Shown in pieces: positions 23,993 to 35,555 of a DNA stretch of 64,000 nucleotides. Both the position numbers and the translations under genes were made by a program. The notes beneath the pieces are model-generated. The model had not been told where the DNA came from. It was given only the letters and a program-made list of their open reading frames with translations, and searched no databases. The stretch's first letter is position 1. The number at the start of each line of letters is the position of its first letter. This stretch comes from Eretmocerus hayati. Lineage: Eukaryota > Arthropoda > Insecta > Hymenoptera > Aphelinidae. The stretch is taken from positions 9,664,727-9,728,726 of the forward strand of contig CM056743.1 of NCBI GenBank assembly GCA_029851415.1. The letters are read 5' to 3'.

Positions 23993-26060
23993 CTAATCAT
24001 TACCCGATGAAAAGACGATGCATGACGCCGATTACGTTCAACAAGTGACGATGACGATGACAACGGGCGCGTCGTGTTTTGCTGATCTTAGAGATCGAAA
24101 AGCTCGAACGCGTGATGAAAGTTTACGCAAGCGACGCCGAGGTCGAGCGAATGGGATTGGGCAAGTTATTTGGAGTTGGGAGAGGCTCGTCTCATCATGT
24201 GCAGCTGAGTTCAGGAGGGAGACGGACTACCGTCACATAGCTTTTGCTACATTACAGAAATTATCATCAAAACTTTGGCCGCATTGCCTATGGAAAATCC
24301 ACCAACAGATTTAGAATTGATACAGGTGGAGAAATTGTTCATGGTCTGCAAAGAGAATATGGTGTCGTGAGCGGTGAGAGCGTGAGAGGTGTTCCTCAGT
24401 GTTCCTCGATGTGACAATCAGTTTACAAAGAACATAAATTTGAACATAAACTTCATTATCTATCACCAATTCCTGTCACTCAATCAAGAAACTGAGCGAT
24501 TTTGTGATTCATTAAAACACCTATTTCTTTCTTTTTCAGGCAACTCTTCATTCACGAAGGAACTAAAAGTCGTCAACAATAACAAGGTATTTCATCAATT
24601 GATTTCTTGTTTCTTGACTACGGGACTTTATTTGAGTTCAAGATGATCATTATGTTTTCGATACATCCACTCGTGGGATCGTTTGCATGCTCACTTGGCA
24701 CTCATACATCTCATTTTTTCACTTCATAATTACTGTCGATGTTGCGCTACTAGTCAGTTGAATTGGGACTCTGTCAGTTGCTTGATGTTGATGCCCTCCT
24801 CCTTTACATGAATTTTCGAAAGTGTAATTCACAGTCAAAGAAATTCACTCGTTCAAACGAGCATTTTCGTTTTTTTATTTGTGACTTTGCGTCGATCTGA
24901 TCGGTTAAAATTCTCAAGCTCAAGAGAAACTTGTTTTGCCACGAGGGGATCTATTTTAGAATATCGAGAGTAAGGGGGCTCGTTACTGCTGTCAAAATCA
25001 GGCTCCTGAAAATTTTCCTTCACCTACGTGCTTGCTGGTTTCCCCTAGGATAAGAGTACTCTCCACGATCGCTACTCTCCAGTTGTCTTCGGTGCCATCT
25101 TGCAGTCAAATTGGTTTATGTAAATATGAAATCAAGCAAACTTCTTGAAGACGAGTCCGTAGTGCTCTGTTTTATCGACACGGCGTGATTTCAATCATTT
25201 CTAATTTTTGCATAGTTACAGACAATTGTCGGACAAAATCATTGAGTTAACGCGCTTCGCAATGAAATTTCCAATAATTTGAGCTCTTTTACGTCTCAAA
25301 ACTCACGCTATTCTATGAATGTTTTGGAGAACTGCGATCCCCCGCAGGGTGATAGATATTGCGCGTCGATCGAATTTTTTGCCTGGCGACGCCCTCAAAT
25401 TTTTATCAGAATCTCCGGTCAATCAACTAACTATGATACACTTCGAGACTGAGCATTGGTGCCAATTCTTATAATTAAAATCATCGATAAGCCTGAGCAA
25501 TTAGGATAATCAATACAATTGATACTTTTACTTTTGAAGGATAAGTATTGAGAAAATCTATCCATGTCGCATACTTAGCAATATAGTTACTTTGAGATTG
25601 CGAGCCATTTCGGAATTTCTTCCACACACGTCGTCCATTTGGCCAGATCGAGCATCAAAACACGCTCATGCAGTGTGATCGCCTAGCCATTACACCCACT
25701 CCGCTCTAAATCGTCTTATTTCGAAAGAGAGGAGGTAAGGTCAACAGCTATAAGTAGTAAGTTTCAGTCCAAGATGCGTCAAAAAGTTAGACGTGGACAC
25801 GCACGAATATCGAAACACTCTAAATTGCGTGCATATTGGAAATTTGAAAAAAATTTAAAGAAATTTCTGTCAACGCCAAAAACATATCCTTAGAGCGATA
25901 AATGAATTGTTTCCATTTGTAATTTTACCGTTTTCAGTTGTTTTGCAAATATAATTAATTGACTCACTTCGTCGAGTGAAGTGAGAGGGCCTGCCCTCGT
26001 CGTCTCATTTTTTCTATAATGTACGGGCCCGAGTCGTCGTTGCGGTGACCTCGTATATCG
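23993..26060. other. Non-coding stretch
   Basis: Nothing recognised: no conserved frame, repeat boundary or RNA. Base composition is even and AT-rich. Confidence 0.45.
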
Positions 26061-26826
26061 TCGGCATATAATCGCGCGATCGGCTTGGACAAACCAAACT
26101 CGCGGCGAGTGGCGGGAGCAGAGTAAAAAATTACATCGCGCGATGCGGCAAGCGCCGAAAAGTCGACGAATCAGCTGCGATCGCGCGATCCTCGTGCGAG
26201 AGCGAGTGTATTACACCCACCCAAACCCGCGAGAGACTTTCGCCGCGATGTCGAAGGTGTTCCAGGCCCGATGCCTTGTCTTTTGGCTGATGCTGCTGTG
26301 AGTGCTGTGTGCATGATGAAAGAGACCTCCCTCCCATACCTAATCGTCGTCACGCAGCACCTGTTGAGAGTAAAAAAACTCACGCGAGGTTCGACTCCGT
26401 ACTTACGCCAGTCGCAGTTCCGATTCAGAGCTCGGGCCCGTTGTTGTGGTTCTGCGTGCGTGCGTAACGCGTTTTACCGATAACGAGTATCGGACCCAAG
26501 TGAGTCGGCGGCGGTGGTGCGGTCACTTTGAATTGCCGTTTGTTCGGTGCAAGAGACGGAAGTGCTGCTGGATAGCGATGATTGATTTGTAAATTCGCTC
26601 TCTACCTAAAAATATACTCATGAAGACGGCCGTGTCTGTCATTACTCGCGATAATTTTGTCATTCATTCGTATCGATCGTCGAGTGACACGAACTTCGAA
26701 TCGATCCATCGATTAATGAAAGAGTGAGGTATCTGATGCGACTGTGATAACAGCCAACCTTTCGGAGTTATCCTGCGCTTGCCGATCGATCAGCCGCGGA
26801 GTTTTCATCAATTGGTCGTACCGGGG
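26061..26826 (+). promoter_or_regulatory. CpG-rich candidate promoter and first exon
   Basis: GC and CpG content rise sharply (GCGCGATCG-type words). A TATA-like CATATAATCG lies at about 26066-26075, and a strong splice donor GGG|GTGAGT follows 26826. Frames here are short and unconserved, so any exon would be untranslated. It could be a distal first exon of lipin, 19 kb downstream, but nothing links the two directly. Confidence 0.35.
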
Positions 26827-29800
26827 GTGAGTGCTTAGATTTCGAAAAAATGTTTCTTCAAATTAGATGTGTACGATTGTTATCTTATATCAGCAGAAAA
26901 CAGACGGCCGTGGCGCAGGGGAAAAAGTATTTAGAACCTCCCTATGCAATTCGTGACTGACTGATTCTTTGTGGACCCGCGCCATCTAAGGATTTTACGA
27001 TCAACATCCACAATGAACATTTTGCACACATGCGCGCACACTGCCTTACTCCTTGCTTGCGCAATTCTGCGCTAAAACTTTTTCGCATTAACTTTTAAGG
27101 ACAGAATTTTATCCCGCATTCACTGACTAATGCTATTCACGTGTGAAACTTGCGGACTTTAGGCTCGTTATTCCAGAGTGACCTCATTCGCACAAGATCT
27201 TGCGTTGAACGACGAATTTCTTTCATTCTGTGAGTGTGGAAAAAAATTTTTTCGAAGTCGATAGCTATGCGGCCAATAAAGTTTCAGTGTTTTGTGAGTT
27301 ATTGGTCTATTGTGCACTTAGGGAATTATACTATCAAGACTTTGTGTCACTGAAATGGTGTGTTTCGCGGTTCAAAAAATCGACCGAGGCGCTCGTGGCG
27401 AACGAAGCACGACTCAGCCTGAGCATATACATAGATTTGCAGGAAAAGTAACACTGCAGCATACGGCATACATGTTCTAAGCAGAAATTTCTACAACACC
27501 GCGAATCGAACCGTGGACGGTGAGCGACGAAGTCGTAGAGCTATATTCATGACAAACTCTTTGAGCTGTCGCGTGTCTCGTTTAGATCAAGATTGAGGGA
27601 GCTGAGCCGAGTGAAAGTCCGGCGGGCATCAAGCGGCCTAATGAGAAAATTCGAGCGGCTCGTCTCGCCGCGCGAGGGCCCGCCATTGGGACTGCAAGCT
27701 CGGCCCCAAGGCCCATCAATTCAGAAGTTTGGATCCCTATTAGAACTTTTCGAATTTTGCTCTGATCGGGGCTCACGAGGGCTCGATCTCTTCGTTATCA
27801 GTGGCACTCCAACTTTCTCGCATGATATCCTCGGTTGGAGCAGTGGTTTTCTCAGTAAAACGGGAATACTATCTGTGTCGTGCGTGTAAAAACTCTTCCC
27901 AGAACTAAGCTCACGCTTCCGCCCCCGGCCGGCGGCGTTTGAGGGAGAAGACCCAGCGCGGAGCGAATAGTTCACCAAAACTTTCGAGATACAACCGTGT
28001 TCCCTCAAATCTGCCAAAAGTTATTGCTGGTTCTAACTGCACTACAAAATGCATCCGTAGGGCTGTTTGGAAAATTCTTTCAAATTCAGACGATAGAAGT
28101 AATGACGCGTGACAAAGGGCGGACGATCTCTTCAAATATGTGCAATTCGATAGTTGAGAATTTTGCGAGTTTGTTGATGAATCGAACTAAGAATAGATGC
28201 AGTGTTGTATACGTTGGCCGATGGATCCATTCGAAGAAGCATATTGGTAGACAACCTCGACACGTACTTTGAATTCAATACCCGATTGCAACTAAAAAAT
28301 TCATCTACAATTAACATCAACTCTTGAGCTGAGTAATCCGTCTCCCTTTTTACAGACCGACCGTTCTTTCACGATTCTAAGTTACAAATACAAATTTCTA
28401 TCCACCAAAAAGTCGGACTCGTCTCAAGAACCACTATTGGCACACTCGCTTCCTCTTGGCAGATACTCTTACATTACCCAGGAATGGTTGCAGTAAAATT
28501 CAAATTCAGACACACCTGCCAAGCTTGGCAATCACGTCCTTTTCTTCTGTGAGATGTTAAATCAAACTCGGAACGAGCGTTGATTTATCATAACTTCTTT
28601 TTTCACCTTCTCTGTGCGAATCGTCAAAAGGATCTTTTATCCAAGATCCCGGAATCGCTTACATTTCCATGTCACATACAAGTTGTCTCAGTGAGTGCTT
28701 TGGAAGCTCGAAAAAGTCTCGAGTGCGTGGTGTCTGTTAATTGAAAACGGATGGGTCTATCTGCGGTACATGTGTAAAATGGAGGAGTAGAGAATAACAG
28801 AGTCTCGACCCGAAACTCAAGACTCTATAGCTACTTTTACATTCGATATAAAATCAAAACAGGCTTATAAATGATTTAACAAGTCAATGTACCAAACGTC
28901 TTCTACAATAACCACGTACTGGGTATAGAGTTCATCATAAAAAATTTATATATATGTAATGTGTACGTATATTTATGAAGTAGATTCAAACAAAAATGAA
29001 GAGATTGGAGAAAAATTTTCTTTCCGAAAATGCTGTGCAAAATTTTGTGTTACTTGACAGGACTCAGATGCGCTGAAAATAATCGAATTCAATCCGATTG
29101 GAAATGAGGAGGGTGGAAATCGAAAAGAAATGAAGTAACCTGAGCGTGCCTGATCCCCCCCCCCTGCCCACGCTGTAACTTTGTCCCATTTCAAGCTGTC
29201 CCATTTTTAAATAAATTGATTCTTTTTTTGTGAGTTTCTCAGAAAATGTGTGCCACCTAATTTGTATATCCATGCGTGTATTTGTAAGTCCATAAAATTG
29301 CATGGGTACTCTTTCAGTAAAATCGGCATATCTCCGCTCTCGGACGGCGAAATGAGAAGTTCCTTAGCTCATTTCGCAGATTTGAATATCCTTTTTGAAA
29401 TTTTTTGGAATTGATGGAATGGATTGATCTTCGTATAGCAAAGAACAAGTATCGAAAAAGGCGAGGAAAAAGGCTACGGGAACAAATTGAGCGCACTACA
29501 CTGTTTCAGTAATGTGCGCGTATAATCAGCGAGAGTTTGAATTTTAGAATTTTGCAAGAAGCTTTTATCGTGTGAGATTTCGAAGACAAAAAAGTGAGGT
29601 AAACTGCGTTGAAACATGTTGCAACGATTGTTTCCGGCTTAGCTCTTGATGACTGGAAGAGAGAAAAAGAGTCAGAGGTACAGCAAAATTCTTTGTAAAT
29701 TAGCTCTAAAAAATGCGGTTGCCTTCCTGGATCGATTCAAAACATTCATTATTCAACATTTGAACGTAATCGGTAATGTTGGAAAATAAATATGTAGCAA

Positions 29801-30267
29801 GTTCTGCAAGTGCGTGTTTCCAAGATATATGTAGGGTGGGGGAAATTTAGGCATGTCGGGGAAACCCAGGAACATCCACATCGATTTGAACGATCCTTCA
29901 GCCCAACTCGAGTAGATAGCTCTCGCCCGCAAGCTCATTTCATCACCCGCGAAATCTGAAATAGTGTGAAAATATCCGAATTTCGCGTCGTCCGACGACG
30001 TGGCCGCGGGCCAAAAGTCAACCGGTATCTGTGTATACGTACAAAAAGATATACCCTTAGCAGGTGTAACACGTTTCAGAAGAGAGCAAGGCGGAAGTAG
30101 CTTGCAAGACCTTGGCCGTTCTCCACGCGGCGAGTTTCGGTCACGGGCTGCTGCCCAACTCGACAATTCTGTATCGGTAACTGTACAGACATAATCGCAT
30201 ACCCCCAGTCCACGCGATAATCGTCTTGAGAAAACCATTGGCAAAGCCGCGTTTAGGAGATGGAAAA
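26827..30267. other. Non-coding stretch
   Basis: No supported gene. A second CpG-richer patch lies at about 27.48-27.98 kb. A short C run sits at 29156-29164. The rest is AT-rich. Confidence 0.4.
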
Positions 30268-30394
30268 ATATAAACCGCGGAAAAAAGTCGGCCGCGCGCG
30301 ATTACGCGATCGTTGCGCTATAGATAGTTGCGGCGAACACGACGAGGCGCTCGAGTAGAGTTAGTTTCGACTCAAGTATAGAGTCGGTCGATCG
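30268..30394 (+). promoter_or_regulatory. Candidate TATA promoter with short first exon
   Basis: A consensus TATAAA (30269-30274) precedes CpG-rich sequence, and a good donor ATCG|GTGAGT follows 30394, leaving a possible first exon of about 95 bases starting near 30300. It may belong to lipin (same strand, next gene downstream) or to an unknown non-coding RNA. Confidence 0.35.
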
Positions 30395-31103
30395 GTGAGT
30401 TGGTAGCTCGCTTAGTTGTGGCTCGAACGGGCGCCTAGTCGCATCGTCAAGCCTTCCTTTTCATCGTCTATTGGTATAGTTTTTTTACACTCTTCGAGAG
30501 GTCCATTTTTCGCCACGCAAAATTGTCGATTCGCGCGCACAGCTCGTCGCGATTGCGAGAAAAGTGGCGTCAGTGTTGTGATATGGGGTGGACCATCGAA
30601 TGGCAGGGTTCAAGAATCGCTTTCGCGATAGATGACTTATGGTGGCAGGCTGTTTGATAAGTGCGCCGGGTTCCTTCGAGGAATTGCAACGAGTCTCTGC
30701 AGACTCATGAACTACGAATCAGTGCTGTGCGTCGACGTTACTCCCGAGGTGCAGCTCCCGAGTGTACTCGAGTGTCGTTATTCGGTCAGTTGTGCTGAGT
30801 GTGCACCAAATGAAAATCAAGATCTCTAGAGAGATTTCAGAACAGGTAAACAAATTTCAGCGGCTTTTTCAAATATTCTCGAACTTGTCAGTGGGCGGAT
30901 GCATTTCTGTTTTCTTCATTCGGTTCCCATTTATGAGCGTATCATCTAGCTCTCGGCTTGAAAGATTGCTATCTCGTGTAGTGGGCATTCAAGAGTGATG
31001 GAGAGAGCACAATGCCAAAAGTATCGTACGCGACAATTTAAATGAGTATCTTTCGCTCGTTTCATAGTTTTTACTCATCAGAACAACGCTCACGCCCATT
31101 ACA
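30395..31103. other. CpG-rich non-coding stretch
   Basis: Follows the TATA candidate. Frames of 65-78 codons occur without any recognised domain. Nothing else seen. Confidence 0.4.
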
Positions 31104-32310
31104 GTCTGGGCGCCCACTAATGCTGTCGTGGCCGCCTTAATTTCCCCGGAAAATCGTTACATTAACCTAATGTATACTGACGGACTGAATCGATTTTTCG
31201 AGGTCACTTTCCCGAATTCCAAATACTTTTTTTGTTCTTAAAAATTTTGTAAACAGAAATTGAGATTTTTTGCCAATGTCTCGAGTTATATGCATTTCCC
31301 AGGAAAGCTTCATCGGGTATGAGTTGTGGATCGTAAAATTCCCTACGAAAAAGGTCTGCACAAGTTTCCTGGGAAATGAAAATCCGAGTCGACCGTCAAC
31401 GTTGCGTTATTCCATGCGCTGCCAACTTGAAATCGGTTATTTTCGAGCAAAGCGACCAAGTGCATCTTGAAGGAAACGAAATTCCCTTTAAAATAGCACA
31501 AGTCGTATCTCGCTGAGAACGAAGCCCTTAGAGCATGGCTTAGGAGAAAGAGAAATGAGTGTGTCAAAACGCTATATTCAGGCAGTAAAACAGCCCGCGC
31601 GCGGCGCTCAGAATCTGCACTTCCTCTTTTTCTCACATACTGGAAAAGCTTTGAATTCAGCAGGCAGATACGACTTGTGCCATTTTAAAGGGAATTTCAT
31701 TTTCTTCAAGATGTACTCGGTTGCTTTGCAAGGAAATAATAACTGTCAAAGTAGCAATGCATTTAATAACACGTTCGATGCGACGGGACCCACCGTTGGG
31801 TTCCGCTTGCCCTGTCTTGTTTTCCTTTGTGTGCGGCAGATTTTCGTCTTATGGGTTACAATATTGCGCGGGACCCACGGGTGGATTCCGCCGCACACAG
31901 AGAAGGAGCTGCGATTTTCAACTTTCACAAAGATCAGCGAAGCAAAGTTTTTTCTGATAAGACAACAAACGTGTTGAACGCGAGCTTGAACGCGCCGACC
32001 AATTTTTGCGTACTTTCCGACTCGGGTTTTCATTTCCCAAGAAACTTATGAGGACTTTTTTTGTGGGAAATTTTCCGATCTACAACGTTGATACGATTAA
32101 GCTTTCCCGGTCAATGCATATAACTCGAGATATTGAGACAGAACCTACATTTTGCACGGAAAATTATTAATAACAAAAAAGTAATTGAAACTTAGGAAAG
32201 CGACCTCGAAAAATCGATTCAACGCGTCAAAACACATTACCCACTGTAAGGTAAAGATTTTCCGGGGAAATTGAAGTGGCCACGGGAGCATCGGTGGGCG
32301 CACGGACTTT
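31104..32310. repeat. Foldback repeat family, copy B
   Basis: TGGGCGCCCACTAATGCTG at about 31108 has its diverged complement near 32290-32306; AATTTCCCCGGAAAATC at 31139 and ACCTAATGTATACTGACGG at about 31165 also pair with the far side, and the inner arms meet near 31590 (AAGCGACCAAGTGCATCTTG with CAAGATGTACTCGGTTGCTT). The right arm carries an additional block of about 215 bp at 31763-31977. It is the same family as 16172-16976. Confidence 0.82.
31763..31977. mobile_element. Possible piggyBac-type MITE inside the foldback
   Basis: This block interrupts the right arm of the foldback. It starts with AACACGTTCGATGCGACGGG, close to the end of the TTAA-flanked MITE at 57150 and to its GGGACCC palindromes, and ends with AAACGTGTT. 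The TTAA flanks are not preserved, so assignment is tentative. Confidence 0.4.
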
Positions 32311-33419
32311 TACTAAATGATCCGTCCCGCATGATATGACTTTTTTCGTCGAGCTATCAAATTTTAAAATTATTGAGAACGCCGTTATACCGTGGCCGCA
32401 GTACCAATCTTAATTCGTCAACGTAGACAACGGCATCGCGACGACGAAGCGTTGATCGATTCGATTATACGTAATACTTCTTGTGGATTTTCAGTCAACA
32501 ACGACTCGTTCAGTCTGATTCAGCGCCAATGATTCAAGTATAGCCTCTCGAGACGCACATGTAGATTCTAAAAATTGAGCAAAAACTATATTCTTGCACG
32601 TCACTCGACGCGATCGATCCGCGAAAATCCATTACTATGACAAACGCGCGAGAAATTGTTCGCATTTTGAAACTGTGCATACGAGTGTTGACGATTAGTT
32701 AGGTTTTGCTAACGGCTGTAATGCATGTGCGCATGTTTGTGGTCTATAGACTCATACATACATTTGCAAACGCGCTATATTAATGATCAAACGATTATGC
32801 AACTGATAAGCAAGCGTATCGCGCGTCGCGCAAGGCTCCTACTTTTGTAAACATCAATCAGACTTATTACCGCATCGAAGATTGCTATCGTATTATCAAT
32901 TTACCAGTTATCAATTGAACCGTTTGGACTTTGCTTTAACGTTGTTATGTACTTTTACTCTTGGCATTTGTTAATTGATCTAAGAGGAAAGTTGGCGATT
33001 GAGCATTTGGACACGTGAAAGATTCGAAACTCGAGGCGTAAGCAAAGCCTAGTTGTGTCGATTTCATGGGAAGTAAGGCCTGCTTTGAAAAATTTAGGCC
33101 AGTCAGACCAAAAAAGAAGGTTATTTGCTCTGACCAAAGCAAAATGAACAAAATTGAAATTTTGTGGTCACTTTTTTCTTAAAAATAAAATCATAGAGGG
33201 ACTTGGTTACTATGAAAATATGTTCCTAGCATTGCCACAGATTTTTTGTGATTTTTTTGCACGCGACCATGGTGTATCCAACTAAACGTTATTACAAGTT
33301 GTCAGTTTTCGGTCAAGTCCACATATAACGATGCTCCGATTCAACGTTGCTTAGAGACATCGCAATTGTTGGAAATTCAATGCTTACTGTCGATAGCCTC
33401 ATAGAAAAAAATTTCGCCC
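32311..33419. other. Non-coding stretch
   Basis: AT-rich; no gene, repeat boundary or RNA recognised. Confidence 0.45.
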
Positions 33420-34180
33420 TGCCAATGGCCACGGTGCGCCCCTGGCGAGGATGAGTTTGACAAAAATGACAACAAAATCTGAAAAAGGGATGTTCGCTCA
33501 CGAATCGTCACGAATTCAACCTGATTGTGAGTGAATCGTACCAGCTCGCCGTTTCGAGTTATTGTCTAACTATGAATTCTCCATTACATTGCTTATGGAG
33601 AGATTCGGTAACTCCTCGTTATCTTTGCATCTTCGCGGTTTTCTCGCAAATACTCAGAAAATGTGGGTTATATGTAGTTCAAATTTCACGAATACGCTTT
33701 TATAGTTTTTTTATATATCTACAAGATCATGTAGCTAGATTCATCACAAAACTCAAGAAGTTGGCAGTGTCATGACAAGAAGCCCAAGTTTTCAGCAAAA
33801 AAACTCACGTTTCTGTTAATTTCCTACTATTTTCTTCAATACCATCAAGAAAGCCTGGGTTCCTCGATCAATTCAACTACGTCATCTTGTAGATATTCAG
33901 AAAATGTATGAAAAAGTATTCGTGATATTTTCTGCTATAACCCACCTTTTCTGAGTATTTGCGAGAAAACCGGCGAAGAAAACGGAGTCACCAAATTTCT
34001 CCATGAGCAATGTATGGGAAATTCTATGTTTGACAATTACTCGAAACGGCGAGCTGATACGATTTTGCTCAAAGTTAGTTTGAATTGGAGCGGATTCGTA
34101 CGAAATCAGCCCTTTTTCAGTATTTGTTTCCATTTTCGTCACACTCAAGGTCGCGAGGGGCGCACCGTGTGGCATCACAA
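33420..34180. repeat. 0.76-kb inverted repeat
   Basis: CCACGGTGCGCCCCTGGCGAG at about 33429 pairs with CTCGCGAGGGGCGCACCGTG-type sequence near 34152-34171; the inner arms pair through AGCTCGCCGTTTCGAG (33542) and TTTTCTCGCAAATACTCAGAAAA (part; 33639). The centre is near 33800. The right end lies 35 bp from the next element. Confidence 0.82.
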
Positions 34181-34215
34181 GAATTATTTTCAACTTCTCA
34201 TCAAAATCAAATATA

Positions 34216-35555
34216 AGGTAAGTGTACCCAATTTGCCTCTGTACCCAACTTGTCCCCATATGCCGATCTCGGGGATGGGCACTCCTTGGCCTCCCGGAAA
34301 TTTTTTTTCACGTTTGTTATGTTGAAATATGAGAAAGTAAGTAGTTGGCGTCGACCCCGAATCATTCCTGCGTTCTCCAGAAAATCTAAAGTGATTTTTC
34401 TATTTTTCATGATTGCTTAGCTAAGAAAGCACTGAGGAAATTGCGTTCAGTAAAATCGGTGCCAAATTCTTTGAGTTCAACCAATTTTGACGTACCTTAG
34501 CGCATTCGATTCCTTGTTTCAAGACCTTCAAAATCCATTTCTCAAAATTGCAAAATTTGAATATGGAGTAGTTTTATGTGCAAAACACGGAGACGATTTG
34601 TAAACACGGATGCCAACATCGGAGTGTACCTAACATGCTCCCATATGTTTATCTCGAAAGGGCGTGCAGAACGACTTTTTTTACCACTCAGAACGTGTTT
34701 ATCACATCAAAATGGGTCAAAATTAGTGTTTCGAACCACCGAAAAGCTCCGAATGTGCGTGCACGGCGATAAAAACTTTTTATCGCCGATTTCCATCATT
34801 GATTTCAGAAGAATTGGGACAGTTCGGCTCCAATTGATCCAAATTGGACGTAGTTTAGTGCATTTTGAAGGTCTTTGAACAAGCTTCAAAATGAGCTAAA
34901 GCATGTTGAAAATCGTTGAAGTAAACCAAAGTTATTAAGAAAAAGGCTTAATGGGGGCAAGTTGGATACACACTTTTGTAAATTCTCAAAAATCACCTTT
35001 TGGGAGAATTGAAACAGTTTTGCTCCAATTGGTTCAAACTTGATGTATTTCAACTCATTTTAAAGGTCTTGAGACAAGCTTCAAAATGAGTTAAAGTACG
35101 TTGGAAAATATTGAGATTAGCCAGAATTATTAAGAAAATGGCTAAAGGCGATGCGGTCACCGTGCACGCTGATTTTTGTTCACAGAAATCTCAAAATCTT
35201 TTCCAATTCGGGCTAAACGGCGAGTTATCCAGGCTTTGTAATCATCTAACTTGGCCTGGATAACTCTTCGTTTAGGCCAAATTGGAAAAGATTTCGAGAT
35301 TTCTGTGAACAAAAATGTGCCAATTTGTAGGTTAGGAAGTACCCGCGTGCAAGTTATTCTCGTTCATCACCGATAGTCTTGGGATTAATGAAAAATGACG
35401 AATTATCCACCACAATTCAGATGATAATACGTAATGGACAACTGGTCTCAAAGTTCATATCATCAAAATTTTGAGGTATATCTAAATGAAATATAATTCC
35501 CGGGTTGCACGGCGACCGCATCGCCTTAATGGGGGCAAGTTGGGTACACTGACCT
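34216..35555. mobile_element. 1.34-kb TA-flanked TIR element
   Basis: The left end AGGTAAGTGTACCCAA mirrors the right end TTGGGTACACTGACCT, and both are followed outward by TA. GGGGGCAAGTTGGGTA-type motifs lie near both ends and inside (34955). A 140-bp hairpin (35185-35325) pairs TTCACAGAAATCTCAAAATC with its complement. A truncated inverted copy lies at 3043-3559. No transposase. The AGGT/TA ends resemble the element at 18087. Confidence 0.8.

Noticed and set aside
27490..27530. GGTTCGATTCG-like B box on the minus strand
   Set aside because: No acceptor stem, D arm or anticodon stem can be formed around it.
29753..30244. 163-codon minus-strand frame
   Set aside because: No recognised domain; it lies antisense to a CpG-rich candidate promoter, where low stop-codon density makes long chance frames likely.
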